Positions 36,371 to 47,033 are shown, counted from the stretch's first letter. The stretch: DNA of 64,000 nt from Lepidonotus clava (GCA_936440205.1 OW387146.1:25916458-25980457), one strand, 5' to 3'. Notes: generated by a model not told the origin, from the letters alone. A program made the numbers and translations.

Positions 36371-36995
36371 TCAAACGTCCCTCCTTCGAGCACATGCGTG
36401 CAACTTTACCTTGTATAGTTTATGTCCTCACAAGAATAAAACAAGGGTTGAGGGGGTCAAAACCCTCTGGCCAGCCCCACCTCCCGACTTGAGTGTGCCC
36501 ATGGCCTCAGCTTTTCAGAACCAGGATCTGGTCCAACATTCTCCCTATAAATATAGTTTCAGAGGCAGATGCCATATAGCTTCCTATATCACCAGATTAC
36601 ATCAAATGTAAACCTTTTATGGAAGCAGGTGCAGACATTATTTTTCTCCTAGCTATGGGGAAAGATATCTTGTTTACAGACCAACATTTCTGAATTTTGT
36701 ATGAGAGTGTCAGAACATGCCTTTAGAGTCAATTATTTGAAAAGCTCGAGGCATATAAACGGTCACTACACAGCAGTGTCTTTCACGGAGAGGGGGGAGG
36801 GGGTTTGGGACAGGTGCATATCAGCAATAGACCTATTTTACTACTTGTAACTTCAGACACTATTGGCATTTCTGAAATATTTCTTACATAAAGGACCATA
36901 GTTAGATGTATGTAGGATATCTACCATAAACTATCATAACTTTAAGTCCCATCCACAAGTTTTTCACCTTAGAATTAGGCTTTAATTTGAGTTCA
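36371..36995. other. Non-coding stretch
   Basis: A GC-richer patch at 36425-36560 and a G-run near 36790; no supported gene. Confidence 0.45.
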
Positions 36996-36997
36996 AT

Positions 36998-37160
36998 ACC
37001 GTACTACAAGTGGTTTGCTTTGTAGCTTTAGGTCCTGAACCCTACTACAAGTAGGCTTCAGGTCCTGAACACTACTAGCAGTAGGCTTTCTTTTACCCTA
37101 CTTCAAGTAGGCATCTGGTCCCAAACCCTTCTAGAAGTAGGTTTTGAGTCCAAAACCCCA
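36998..37160. repeat. Minisatellite with CTACTACAAGTAG palindromes
   Basis: About four units of the form CTACTACAAGTAGGCTTCAGG plus TCCTGAACC, at uneven spacing of 30-50 bp. Each unit centres on a small palindrome such as CTACNNCAAGTAG. Confidence 0.65.
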
Positions 37161-37803
37161 CTATTGGCTTATAAATCACTCAATAGTAACCCTCTATATT
37201 CAACCAGAATGTCAATCACATTATTCAATGGGTTCTCCTCTCTATTCCCTTCAACATCTTGAGGACATTGACTTCCTGCAATAAGCTTTGCTAGCCTCAT
37301 CTTTAATTAGCAAAATAATTAAACCTATCAGGATGAAGTATGAAGTTTAATGACGCTTATCTAATTGATTCTGATAAATGGATTTAATGTTTCATCTTTT
37401 CTAATTGATCATGAGCTATCATTTATATTGAAAGAACTGTTGTCTGCAGTAGTATTACTGGATTTTGAAAAGATAGGGAAGGTGTTGATACCATATCACT
37501 GAAGAATTGTAAGGGGGTGATCCACGATGTTAGAATGGCCCAATTCTCCTTACCGTGGATAGCTGTTTAACAGTATCTTAAGTAACAGAAGGTTAGCTTT
37601 CACTAATAATTGTATTGACAAAAACACATGGAAGCTTTATTAATATTTGCCATTTTTCTATACAAAGGATGCAACAATCATGAAAAATCACACGGTTAAG
37701 GGCTGTAACTTGTTGACATATTTCGCAGCATGCATCTTAATTGTTCTAGGGTAGTCTGCAAGTACAATGCATCTTGTAGGTATATTGATTAGTTGCACAG
37801 AAA
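37161..37803. other. Intergenic, no gene seen
   Basis: AT-rich; nothing supported. Confidence 0.6.
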
Positions 37804-37808
37804 CCTGG

Positions 37809-38912
37809 GGGCCATTCCACAAAAAGTTACGAACATTGTAGATTTTATATTTCGTTCCAGAAAAAAGATACGCACAAAAATACATTCCTGCGTACTGTGC
37901 GTAGCATTACAAATGTGTATGGAGGTTCCAATTATCTACGACATCTAATTTAGGCTTCGTAACTCATTTTTAAAATTCAAATATTTTTTTAGATATGAAG
38001 TAATAGTGCTACGATAATGTATAGGATATCATTAAACAGCTTATTTTATGAGGGATCCATTAATGAAAACCAAATTAAAATCGGATGAGAACTCCCGCAG
38101 CTATCAAAGAAAAGAAAGAAAATAAATTAAATTCTTTTTTTTTTCATATGTGCGCATTTGTGTACGTAAGTGTATAGGTGTACGTAAGTGACGCTACGAA
38201 CTCTTTTCCTTACTTACACTATTTGCGCACATTTCAAAGAGAAAATGCATCAGCTGCGAACACTTTTTGTGGAACAGCGCCCTGTATTTCATGGATTTCT
38301 GGGGACGGTTGCCAGTTTTGCAGTCCGCTGCTTGTGTGTAGTATCAATTAAGGGTTTCACGTACTAATCACCAAACTATTGATGTTACTGCAATCAGATT
38401 ACATGGGTGTGATGCCTAGTTTCCACTCAAAAATTTCTATTGGCTCTGGGCGCTGTTCCACAAAAAGTGTTTGTAGGTGATGCCTTTTCTCTTTGAAATG
38501 TGCGCAAATAGTGTTAGTAAGGAAAAGTGTTCGTAACGTCACTTACATACACTTTTGTACACTTTTGTACACAAATGTGCACATATGACAAAAAAGTGGA
38601 TTTTAATCTATTTTCTCTCTTTTCTTTGATAGCTGCGTGAGTCTTCATCCGATTTTAATTTGGTTTTCATTAATAAATTCCTCATAAAATAAGCTTTTTA
38701 ATGATATCCTAAACAATATTATGGCCTTAAGATTTCATGATGAAAATAATATTTGAATATTAAAAATTAATTACGAACACTGAACCTCATGTTGCAACTA
38801 TTTTAGAGATGCGTACACATGTGTTGTGTTATGTACAGTGCGCAGAAATATAATTGTGTGCGTATCTTTTTTCTGGAACGAGTATTTAAATTCTAAGTGT
38901 TCGTAATGGCCC
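37809..38912. mobile_element. Palindromic double MITE (two inverted 470-bp copies around a 165-bp spacer)
   Basis: The left copy (37809-38282) and right copy (38448-38912) are inverted complements along their whole length: TTCCACAAAAAGT, TCGTTCCAGAAAAAAGATACG, ACCAAATTAAAATCGGATGA, TTTGCGCACATTTCAAAGAG and CTTTTTGTGGAACAGCGCCC all recur inverted. Each copy has its own inverted ends, GGGCCATTCCACAAAAAGT outside and GGGCGCTGTTCCACAAAAAG inside, so each looks like a complete MITE. CCTGG flanks both outer ends (37804-37808 and 38913-38917), a possible 5-bp target duplication for the whole unit, though the sequence is also partly palindromic. Non-coding. Confidence 0.75.
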
Positions 38913-39000
38913 CCTGGACTGATTTCTCAAAGGGACCTTCTATCAATTATAAACGCGCTGTGACATGCTGTAAATACCAATAAAGAAGATCAGTGAATGC

Positions 39001-39315
39001 TTTTAGACCGATCTGTAGATTATGGAGGATATTGTTGTTGCTTTTTAGACTGATTTGTAAATTATTGTGGACGGTATTGGTATTATTTTAGACTGATCTG
39101 TAAATTATTGAGGATGTTATTGATGCTATCCAAATCAATCTATGAATTATCAGGGATGTTGGTGATATCTAGAGCAATCTGTAAATTTTTAAGGATATCG
39201 ATGTTAATGGTGCTATGTAAACTGATCTGTAAACTATCACAGATATCATTGGTGGTATTTAGGCAGATCTGTAAATTATCAAGTATGTCCTTGGTGCTAT
39301 TTAGACTGATCATCG
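39001..39315. repeat. Minisatellite, about 43-bp unit, eight diverged copies
   Basis: The unit is TTTAGACTGATCTGTAAATT followed by ATTGAGGATATTGTTGGTGCTA with substitutions. Copies begin near 39002, 39043, 39086, 39129, 39170, 39215, 39258 and 39299. Open frames crossing it (39108-39410) come from the period being close to a multiple of three and are not evidence of a gene. Confidence 0.85.
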
Positions 39316-39383
39316 CCCATTCTGAACAGCATTCATCTATACTATTTACCAGACAACAGCTACTACATGCACCTCTCAGTCCA

Positions 39384-39700
39384 CTATCTATTCCCACATA
39401 TTTTCTCTGATAATAGAGTCCTGTTCATCCAGTCTGCACGTTTTTGTCCCTCATTGCGTACTCTCACATAGTACAATAGACTCGTGGGGCGATGCCATAT
39501 AAGACAATGAACAGCGAATAAAAACAGGAAGAAAAAAGGGTTTCTGTTGGAAATGAGACCAATTAGAGTGCGAGGGTGGAGATCATCCATCAAGGGCCTA
39601 GATGGCGGGAAAAAGAGACATCTGGTGGAGGGAAAAGAAACGACACTAATGAGTTTAGTTTACCGGTCACGTGACTATTTAATATTCATAGAGTCTATTT
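39384..39700. promoter_or_regulatory. Promoter-like cluster: YY1/E2F-type site and CACGTGAC E-box
   Basis: AGATGGCGGGAAA at 39600-39612 joins a YY1-type core (AAGATGGCGG family) to an E2F-type GGCGGGAAA. GGTCACGTGAC (39666-39675) is a strong E-box. On the minus strand a frame of 68 codons opens just below (ATG at 39590) with one hydrophobic segment (PFFFLFLFAVHCLIW). Whether that frame is a real product or a chance frame in a 5' leader cannot be told. Confidence 0.35.
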
Positions 39701-41170
39701 TGTGATGTTGACGTAGAAGTGGTGGTGTCTGGGTATGAAGCTAGTCTTTTGAGAATGTAGGCACTCCACACGGTAAAAATGATGTAATAATTTTCTCATG
39801 TTCCGTACGTTGTTTTGACTTGAAAATGTACAAAACCAATGCATTCCAGGCAATACATCTTATAATAACACTTAATATAACCAAACTAATAATTATTAGA
39901 CCTGCTCCACGCATGTATAAGCGCTATATGCATTCCTTCATATATTCTAGTTCATCAACTCCAGAGGCATATTACAGTACACTTTGGCTCACATTAGGTC
40001 AGTTGTGGATGAGATTTAGCCTAATCTTAGTGGCAATAGTTTAATTTCCCATACAATGGTTTTGGTTGGGCTTACATCATGTTTGAAATTATTTGCAGCA
40101 GTTTGGGACAATTGAAGCCATTTTTTATAGATCCCTTTTCTAAAACAATCATTGAATATCGGGAGGGATTAGGCCTAGTAACCATAATTATATGGCCGAT
40201 ATATCATGAAACTGGCCATCAATGTCCAAATGGCTCCCGGCTTCATCTGCACAAATAAGATTGACAGTAGGCCTACTATCAAGTTAACGTTCTATTCCTA
40301 ACATAGATGTATGTCCATGATTCCTAACATAAGTTGAGCTTATTTCAAATTGAAATTAATACATGAGATCATTTCATGCGTCATGTCAAATGTTATGAAT
40401 TCAATGGCTATCGACCTTTACAGCAGAGTTGTAAAATTAACATATTGTAACGGGACACTCATTGTAGATTCTGAATAGTGTGGGTCAAATATGTTTTTAT
40501 ATCATATTGATTCTTTGGTATTTAAAAAAAGCACATGGCGGGGATTATCAGCAGCATAGTATCTAAATATTGCAATATGTTCGAAATCAATTACAGCTGT
40601 ATAATATTATTATATTGACGGTTGTGTACTTTGTTGAACCAGCAACTAGATTTGATGATTCTAAAGCACCAGACCCACTGGGCCAGATCCACACACAAAT
40701 CGGCTGATCACTGCCAAGAATATCGGATGGTTTATGCACTGATTCAGATCACTAATTTCTATGCAATATTTAAATGCACCTGTTTGATCGGAATCGGTGC
40801 TAAAATTGACTGATTATTCTGGTGGAATTAGTAATTCTAGCTCTGATTGGTTGGCTGACTCGCTCAAAATCGGCCAGTTGTTATGGAGCTCAATTCTCCT
40901 ACTAGTATTAACTAGGTCAGATTATTGACAATATAATTTCTGTCTGCGCAGTAACAACACCCCCCCCTCCCTCCATCCACACAAGTCACAAGTTGCAAAT
41001 GATAAAATATACAATGGGCTTTAGGGCAATGTTGAAAGATAGACATTACTATTATAAAGTTTGTAGTTGCAGCACCACGATGCTCATTCACCATACAAGT
41101 GAGATGAATTATAGCAATCAATTCAATGTTGTGGAACAAGTTTGTGTGACCTAATTACAAAGGGTAAAAC
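39701..41170. other. Intergenic, no gene seen
   Basis: AT-rich with a C-run near 40962; no supported coding region. Confidence 0.55.
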
Positions 41171-41178
41171 CAAGGAAA

Positions 41179-41479
41179 TGTTGTTATGAGGAGCTATAGT
41201 CAAAGTCAAATGTTAATGCATAATCGTGAATTACACGAGAATGCGCATCACGAGTTGTGTGAATTAAACGAAAATGCATGTGTGAGAGTCATAAAGCATG
41301 AAGTGCACCAAGTCTGTAATGCATGAGATGTTAAAGAGGTCAAACGGACCATGTGATGTTGTTAAGCCAATCAGAAGCCAGATTGTGGCTATTATAAGAG
41401 AGTGATTTCACGGGAATAAACAGTTCTATCTTGCTACTCATTGTGTTCACACCTCCTTTCTTCCTGGGGATGGACCACA
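41179..41479 (+). mobile_element. Possible solo LTR (fossil)
   Basis: About 300 bp starting TGTTG and ending ACCACA, with a CCAAT box, a TATAAG at 41391 and AATAAA about 25 bases later, followed by a short T/C-rich end. This order is that of an LTR promoter and poly(A) unit, as in Gypsy-type elements. No second LTR, internal genes or clear target duplication are visible, so it would be a lone, old relic. A host promoter is the alternative. Confidence 0.3.
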
Positions 41480-41679
41480 AAAGGGTCCCCGAGATAGGAA
41501 TAAACTGAACTAGGCCAAAAAGGGGAAATTGGACTTAGAAGAAATAAGGGTAGACACAAGGGAAAAATTCAGATGCCTGAGAACGGGTACGAAATGACTA
41601 AAGACACAGCCTAGAACCGACATTCGGGACAAAAACATCGGAGATCCGAACCTGTTAGGGTCATTGACTGTCAAATCCC

Positions 41680-41865
41680 CTAATGACCTTTGGGTTTTGT
41701 AAATTAGGCTATTAAGGTACCTTAAGGGTCTTGGAGAGATCTTTAAAGATGACCTTTCCAAAATATAAAAGGACAAAATTAATATAACAGTTTGACAAAG
41801 GACGTGTAAATATGACCTTGCCATTAAGTTTAATGAATCTTGATGGTTCTATTTCCAATACCATA
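41680..41865 (+). repeat. Dispersed GGTCACCTTT-type repeat, copy 1 of 2
   Basis: GACCTTTGGGTTTTGTAAAT, AAGGTACCTTAA and later TTAATGAATCTTGATGG follow the order of the copy at 60715-60910. The family is rich in AAGGTC/GACCTT inverted motifs. Confidence 0.4.
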
Positions 41866-41946
41866 TTCAGTATTTTGGCGAAAACATGTTGACTAGATGA
41901 TGTGGTCTGCAGCTGTATTCATATAGAGGGACTTAAACAGTTATAA

Positions 41947-42092
41947 GGGCGGATCCAGGAATTCAAGAAAGGGGGAGGGCGCCTCTAGGGGTACCAACTT
42001 TACATTCAAAAAATGATATTTGACGAGAAAAAAGGAGAGGGGGGTGCACGGCCTATGCACCCCCACCCCCACCCCACACCGGATCCGTCCAT
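41947..42092. repeat. Short inverted-end element with GGCGGATCCAGG / CCGGATCCGTCC ends
   Basis: GGGCGGATCCAGGAATT at the left is answered by CACACCGGATCCGTCC at the right; the interior is G-rich then C-rich (GGGGTGCACGGCC, CACCCCCACCCC). Similar GACGGATCCAGGATTT starts occur at 47366 and 48029 within the duplicated block there. Confidence 0.5.
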
Positions 42093-42099
42093 GAGGTAG

Positions 42100-42715
42100 C
42101 AACATTATTATATTTTTTAATTTTCTTTAACATTCTCTTAGGAACTTTATTCATGGACTACTGTTGAAATTCAATGATAAAGAAGCTTCATACAGTGTCA
42201 TTGTCTAGTCATAAAACGAACTTATTGATCCCCCCAATCAACTACATAAAATGGCTTGTTCTCCCCATCCCCTATGTATCTAGACTATATAGCACTGTGC
42301 TGTAGCACATCCCCTAAAGACCCACCATGGCTCATTCATGGTCCACCACATGATAAATGACTCACATGATAGCGTCTGACATGTCCCCAATGTAGCATGA
42401 AACAGCTCCTGTCCTCCCAGGCTCCTGTTTCAGATCCCCTTTAGCTTACAGTGTACAGTGTAATAGCTGCCGAGCCAAGTTCCCATGTAACAGGTCTCAC
42501 GGAAATAAATGATTTCCTCTATAGTTTAATATAGTAGATCTTGAAAAAAGAATATCCCAAACATTGCAATACCTTAAAGTCACTTAGTAACTATTGACAT
42601 CTCTTTGGGACAAAAGATATCAAAATTTGAGGGTGGGTTGACCATGAAAAAGATGTTGACCTACCCTCATTTTAGCAGTTTTGCAGCAACCAAATTCATG
42701 GAGCACAGAGCCCAT
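42100..42715. other. Intergenic, no gene seen
   Basis: Nothing supported. Confidence 0.55.
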
Positions 42716-43429
42716 CTTAAGGTTAGACAACACCTCTCAGCAGCCATTTCGCAGTACTCACTTTCAACAGGCATGTATTTCCTGACAATTGCTGAATAAA
42801 TGTGGGACATATGTGATTAAATAGTCCTTTAAAAAGGTTATACACTAATATAAATCATGTTGTAATGTCTGAAAAAATGCCTGTATGGCTGTACAGGGAA
42901 TTGGAAAAATACTTTTTTTACTTTTATTTTTTGAACAAGAATATCTCACTTACAACTTCACATAAAAACTTGAAATTTTTACAGTAAATAGATAACATTC
43001 ATTTTGAGGGAAGAGTGTGTCAGATTTTCCATTTAGGCCTTACTTTTTGTTTTATCAAATCTAGAAATTAATGTTGAAAAAAATAACAAAAAGTTTCCCG
43101 TTTTTTAACATAAAACAAAAACTAAGACCTAAATAACAAATCTGAGACACGCTTCCCTCCAAATGGATGTTATGTACATGTTGTAAAAATTTCAGGGCTT
43201 TCTATGCATTTTTAAGAGAGATATCCATGTTCAAAAAATAAATGTGAAAAACTCAGTTTTTCACCTCTAATATCTCTATTCCCAAAAAGTTAAAGATAAA
43301 ACTTATATCATCAGATAGAGAAAAATAGATTCTATCGTTTGATGTATAAAACATTAATGTATCCTTATTGAAGAGAGCGCAGTGCGGATTACTGCAAATA
43401 ACATGCTGAGAGGTGTTGTCTAACCTTAA
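42716..43429. mobile_element. 714-bp fold-back MITE
   Basis: The ends CTTAAGGTTAGACAACACCT and AGGTGTTGTCTAACCTTAA are inverted, and the symmetry continues inward: CGCAGTACTCA against GCGGATTACTGC, TATCTCACTTA against TTTAAGAGAGATATCC, AGTGTGTCAGATTT against AAATCTGAGACACGC. It is close to a full palindrome with its centre near 43070. Non-coding. A partial copy lies at 24486-24698. Confidence 0.8.
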
Positions 43430-43554
43430 AACCCCACTGACATTTGCCAAACTCCCTATATCATGGATTATTTTTTATGAAATAACTCAGAATTAGTAGG
43501 GGTATCATGTGAATTCTAATTCTGCATTATCATTTTATCTTATGTCATTTTCAG

Positions 43555-43775
43555 CCACTCAGAGACTGGCATCCCCTTCACCACGGGACAGAAAGTTGTA
43601 GGACACTGGCAGATGGTGCACCATTTAGTTCCTCCATGAGACCTAACAGTACAATGCTGTGACCAGATACATTTGGTCAACTTTGGTACATTGATAGTAA
43701 CAAAGCAAAATAGAGTACTGCGCCGCTTTGTAGATTAGGAATGCTTTAATAAAGAACATAGATGGAATAAACAGG
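43555..43775 (+). CDS. Candidate terminal exon with poly(A) signal
   Basis: A good acceptor (TTATGTCATTTTCAG) ends at 43554 and is followed by GC-richer sequence open in two frames. One reads HSETGIPFTTGQKVVGHWQM and then VHHLVPP before a stop at 43637-43639; the other runs 35 codons to 43660. AATAAA occurs at 43748 and again near 43767, a fitting distance for a 3' end. No upstream exon has been found, so the frame and even the coding nature are unsettled; it may be only 3' UTR. Confidence 0.3.
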
Positions 43776-43841
43776 AAAAGCTTCTCCTTAATACTCCGGG
43801 ATGTGCTTAATGGCTCGAAGAATTACATGTTTAACTTAGGA

Positions 43842-44075
43842 AGGGGCCTTCCTTTTAGTATCTCCGCACATTGTCATACATTTCAGACCCCCCCATTCCC
43901 AGACCCCCTTGGGCTAAAGTACGCTTTGTATTTTTACAGGAATGTACACACATTATAGAAAATTTCAGACTGCCTAACCCCGATTGACCCAATGTGCTTG
44001 TACAGGAACATACAAACATTTAGAAAGCTCCCTTACCCACCCCAATGAAATGAATGTACTTAATGGAAGGCCCCC
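43842..44075. mobile_element. MITE with GGGGCCTTCC(A/T)TTTAGTA ends, copy 1
   Basis: AAGGGGCCTTCCTTTTAGTA at the left and TACTTAATGGAAGGCCCCC at the right are inverted. CGCACATT and repeated TTTACAGGAATGTACA / TGTACAGGAACATACA motifs lie inside. A second copy is at 44517-44682. Confidence 0.65.
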
Positions 44076-44213
44076 AAGGTCATCCAGGAAACCGACTAAC
44101 GATCTCAAACTTCCCCAAAAGACTTCCTGTGGTGGATAGAAAAAGGTAAAAAAAGTAGTCTGCTGCCAGCAGGTCCGGAACCTATGCTAAGCAGAACTCA
44201 TGAATAATTCACT

Positions 44214-44340
44214 GGCGCCATCTTGTGTCTAAACCCAGGTCGAGGCTGGCAAGACATACCCGTCTCTTTGAAGCAGCCGCAGCTCTTTTTGCATTTTGTA
44301 TCCCGACCGGAAGTGGAAGGGCAGCGTCCGGGTCACGTGG
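44214..44340 (-). promoter_or_regulatory. Housekeeping-type promoter: YY1, ETS and E-box sites
   Basis: GGCGCCATCTTG (44214-44225) is a canonical YY1 site, ACCGGAAGTG (44306-44315) a canonical ETS/GABP site, and GGTCACGTGG (44331-44340) an E-box. On the minus strand the ETS site lies about 15 bp upstream of the start codon at 44294. The combination is typical of TATA-less, often divergent promoters. Two related MITEs flank it on both sides (43.84-44.08 and 44.52-44.68 kb). Confidence 0.5.
44260..44294 (-). CDS. Candidate first coding exon, minus strand
   Basis: Under the ETS/E-box promoter, ATG at 44294 opens the frame MQKELRLLQRD and two further bases, then the donor GTATGT begins at 44259 (phase 2). 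The amphipathic, charged start would suit an N-terminal helix; it recalls the first helix of ubiquitin-conjugating enzymes (KEL..L) but eleven residues cannot decide. Next exons would lie to the left and were not found. Confidence 0.35.
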
Positions 44341-44516
44341 GGTCAAGCAAAGTACCCGTATGAATACCAAAGGGTGCTTATAACAATAGGATCACTGGCA
44401 CTTTTTGTTTGCACAGGCCTTAGGAAAAATCAATGACTCCCTGTACTTTCTCAATAAATATTTGAACATAGTTTGCTGGTTTCTGATTAGAAAATGTACA
44501 GAACAATGTCTTGGCT

Positions 44517-44682
44517 AGGGGCCTTCCATTTAGTACACACGCACATTCTCAAAAATTCCAGACCCGCCACCTACTCCCTTAGGCTGAAGTAGGAATTGAA
44601 TTTGTACAGGTACGTACATAATTTTTCAAGATTTTAGACCCAAATCCAAATTGAAGCTTACATACTTAATGGGGAATCCCCT
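44517..44682. mobile_element. MITE with GGGGCCTTCCATTTAGTA ends, copy 2
   Basis: GGGGCCTTCCATTTAGTACA at the left and CATACTTAATGGGGAATCCC at the right. The interior shares CGCACATTCTCA and TTTGTACAGGTACGTACA with copy 1. Confidence 0.6.
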
Positions 44683-44809
44683 ATCTTGTTTTAGATAATA
44701 GAAAAGGCAAAACAGGAAATCTATAGAACTTTGTTTTATCCTATGCATTCATCTTTATGTTACAATAATTCACTGTTGCATGCATATTTAGCTATCTTCA
44801 CTTGTCGTT

Positions 44810-44894
44810 GGAAATGTTTTTCCTGAAGTATTAGCAATTGTATTTTAACATTATGTTAAAATGCAATTGCTAATACTTCAGGAAAAACATTTCC
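44810..44894. repeat. Near-perfect 85-bp palindrome
   Basis: Arms 44810-44851 and 44853-44894 are complementary over 42 positions with one mismatch, at the TATTTTAAC/GTTAAAATG step, which would be a G-U pair in one RNA strand. The centre is one base. The arms begin GGAAATGTTTTTCCTGAAGT. Such fidelity implies a recent origin or continued selection. It could be a tiny fold-back element or a long-stem RNA precursor. Confidence 0.85.
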
Positions 44895-44949
44895 CAGAGT
44901 GCATTTCACCTCACGCTGATTCCTGCATTGGCCACGTACATACCGGGTA

Positions 44950-45030
44950 CCAGCCAATATCCGGGTTCCTCTGCCGCCATTAGAACAATCTGAGAACCCT
45001 GATTGGTCCAGTGTAAACCAATCAGAGAGG
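44950..45030. promoter_or_regulatory. CCAAT-box cluster
   Basis: AGCCAATAT (near 44953), CTGATTGGTCC (near 45000, minus-strand CCAAT) and AACCAATCAG (near 45019) lie within 80 bp, with CTGCCGCCATTAG between. Three CCAAT boxes suggest NF-Y-bound promoter or enhancer DNA; no exon is tied to it. Confidence 0.3.
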
Positions 45031-46530
45031 AGAATACAGATCTGTGGATCTATTGGATGAGAAGGGGCACGCTATTGGTCAATCAATACCCTCAGCATCA
45101 ATTGTGGAAGATACCTTCCAACTGCATGGGTGACTTTCTTATCTGGAATATATAATAATTAACATTTATCGAGGTTTAACGCGAATTTGATCTCAGTGCA
45201 GAGATAATGATGGGAGGCTCAGGGAATTGGAAAAAAATCCCATTATATGAGGATGTGCTATACAATAAGAGAAGATAATTTTCACAAGGAATGTCTCCTA
45301 AATTCGCCTTGAAAAGAAAGAATCTGTTCCAGTGCATTGAATGTTTTTGGTTAACCGCGATTCCTTTTATCACTATCCCAGTGGTCCTTGCTTGTCCGGA
45401 TAAAACATTTTAACAGCAGAGAATGTAATTGCGCGTAGCGAATGGACGTTTGCGTATGTGGTAAACATTTGTAGAACTCCTGAGAAGTCAAATCCTCTGA
45501 GTGACTTCCACTTTGAATCTAACTAATAAAACGACATTTCCACACAATACTCTGGAGTCGGGTTTAATGGGAATCTGTCTATTCAATTTCTAGATATGAA
45601 TTTAAATAATATGTTGAAAAACATTAGATTTATCCTTTTGTTACATTTTGTAAAGAGAATATCGATAAACTGTGTTCTTATACCATCGGCACTTCATCAT
45701 TTTTTCCAAGATCTTTGTCAAATTTACATGTAAGGCGAATCTCACCCTTTTACACAGTTCCTGAAATGTATTACTTTTGAACGTTCTTCCAGTCCATCGA
45801 TCATGCCTGTGATTGATTGTCTGAGAGGTTTTGAGACAGGATGCATTAAAATAGTGAATCAGCAGGAACTACTATAGTCTTAAAGTGCGACCTTCATTCT
45901 TCTGGACAAAAGATTTACATTAAATTCACACCAGACTCTGATTGAGGGATCAGTGTCTGTGAAAACCGCATACTAACAGTAAAAGTTACAGATACATGTG
46001 AATCGAACGTTACGGGCAAGCACACTGTAAACATGAATATAGGAGTCTAGGGCCCCACTAAACACTAATTTCTAAACCTTGCTACACAAAAGTGTACCCT
46101 CGCCACATCGAAGAGATTGAGATTATATTATCTGAGGTGACGTGGAAAACCAGTGGCATTATTCAAAGTGCCTGATAAATATGTAATGCATATATAAAAT
46201 GACACCATGCGTATTCATGATAATTATTATCGTCGACAGACTAACCCTCTCCCCAACCCCAACATTAAGGGATTTTATAGGCCTACTCTGAAAAGCATAG
46301 ACCAGTTAGCCAGTTAGAGGTAATACCGTTCTAATGGACGAAGGAAGAGTTTTTCAAATAGCAAATTGAAAGAAAGGTGGTGACAATTCAATGGAAATAC
46401 TTGTCCATGCTGACGTCAAGTATAATGATAAAGGCATGTATTTAAGATAAGGTGTTTCCCTACTCTAGTCCACTTTTTTCCCTTAATTTACAAGCCAATT
46501 CCTTGCTGAAAGTTGCTCCACACCCATGTC
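45031..46530. other. Intergenic, no gene seen
   Basis: Nothing supported beyond scattered short frames. Confidence 0.55.
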
Positions 46531-46537
46531 AACAAGG

Positions 46538-46614
46538 ACCGGAAGGTCACGTGATTTCCCATGATGCACCGGGCTGCTGGTCGGCTGATCACGTGATCAC
46601 GACTCTGGGGGACT
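46538..46614 (+). promoter_or_regulatory. Promoter-like cluster with a downstream splice donor
   Basis: ACCGGAAGG (46538-46546, ETS-type), GGTCACGTGA (46546-46555) and TTTCCCATGATGCA (46555-46568, resembling a ZNF143/Staf site) abut, followed by TGATCACGTGATCA (46587-46600). GGGGGACT then meets the strong donor GTAAGT at 46615. This looks like the first, non-coding exon of a plus-strand gene, but no later exon is found in the window. Confidence 0.4.
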
Positions 46615-47033
46615 GTAAGTGAGTTATGAGTTAGTGCCGAAGATCAACTGGGGTCAAGTCAGGGAGAGCACATGGGAATGGCTAAAAGTGTGGGTGGATA
46701 CATTAACCGGAGAAAAACGGATTAGATACTCGGAGCAGGCTCTAAGATATGCACTGTCATAAAAAATACCCTAAATAGTTATAGCACTTATTCTGATATT
46801 TATGTGTATTATTGATATTTATTTTTTTCGCTTGGACACTTTGATCTAACGCCCATGAAATCGAAAAGAGTCTTTTTCCCACTCAATCCCTTATAATGTT
46901 AATATCCTTGGCGTTTCGTAATAATAAACTACAAGTATGCATGTTCCCTTTAAATTAGATATTTATTCGGAATGAAACTGGGTCTCATAAAAAAACAATG
47001 AAACGACCCAAGATGACTCCTGTATACCCACTC

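Noticed and set aside
39108-39410. 100-codon frame on plus and 85-codon frame on minus
   Set aside because: Both run through the 43-bp minisatellite.
41510-41824. 104-codon minus-strand frame
   Set aside because: Overlaps a dispersed repeat and follows an LTR-like relic; no motif or codon bias.
44260-44294. Naming the MQKELRLLQRD exon as a ubiquitin-conjugating enzyme
   Set aside because: Eleven residues resemble an E2 first helix, but the required proline-rich continuation does not fit the codon broken by the donor.
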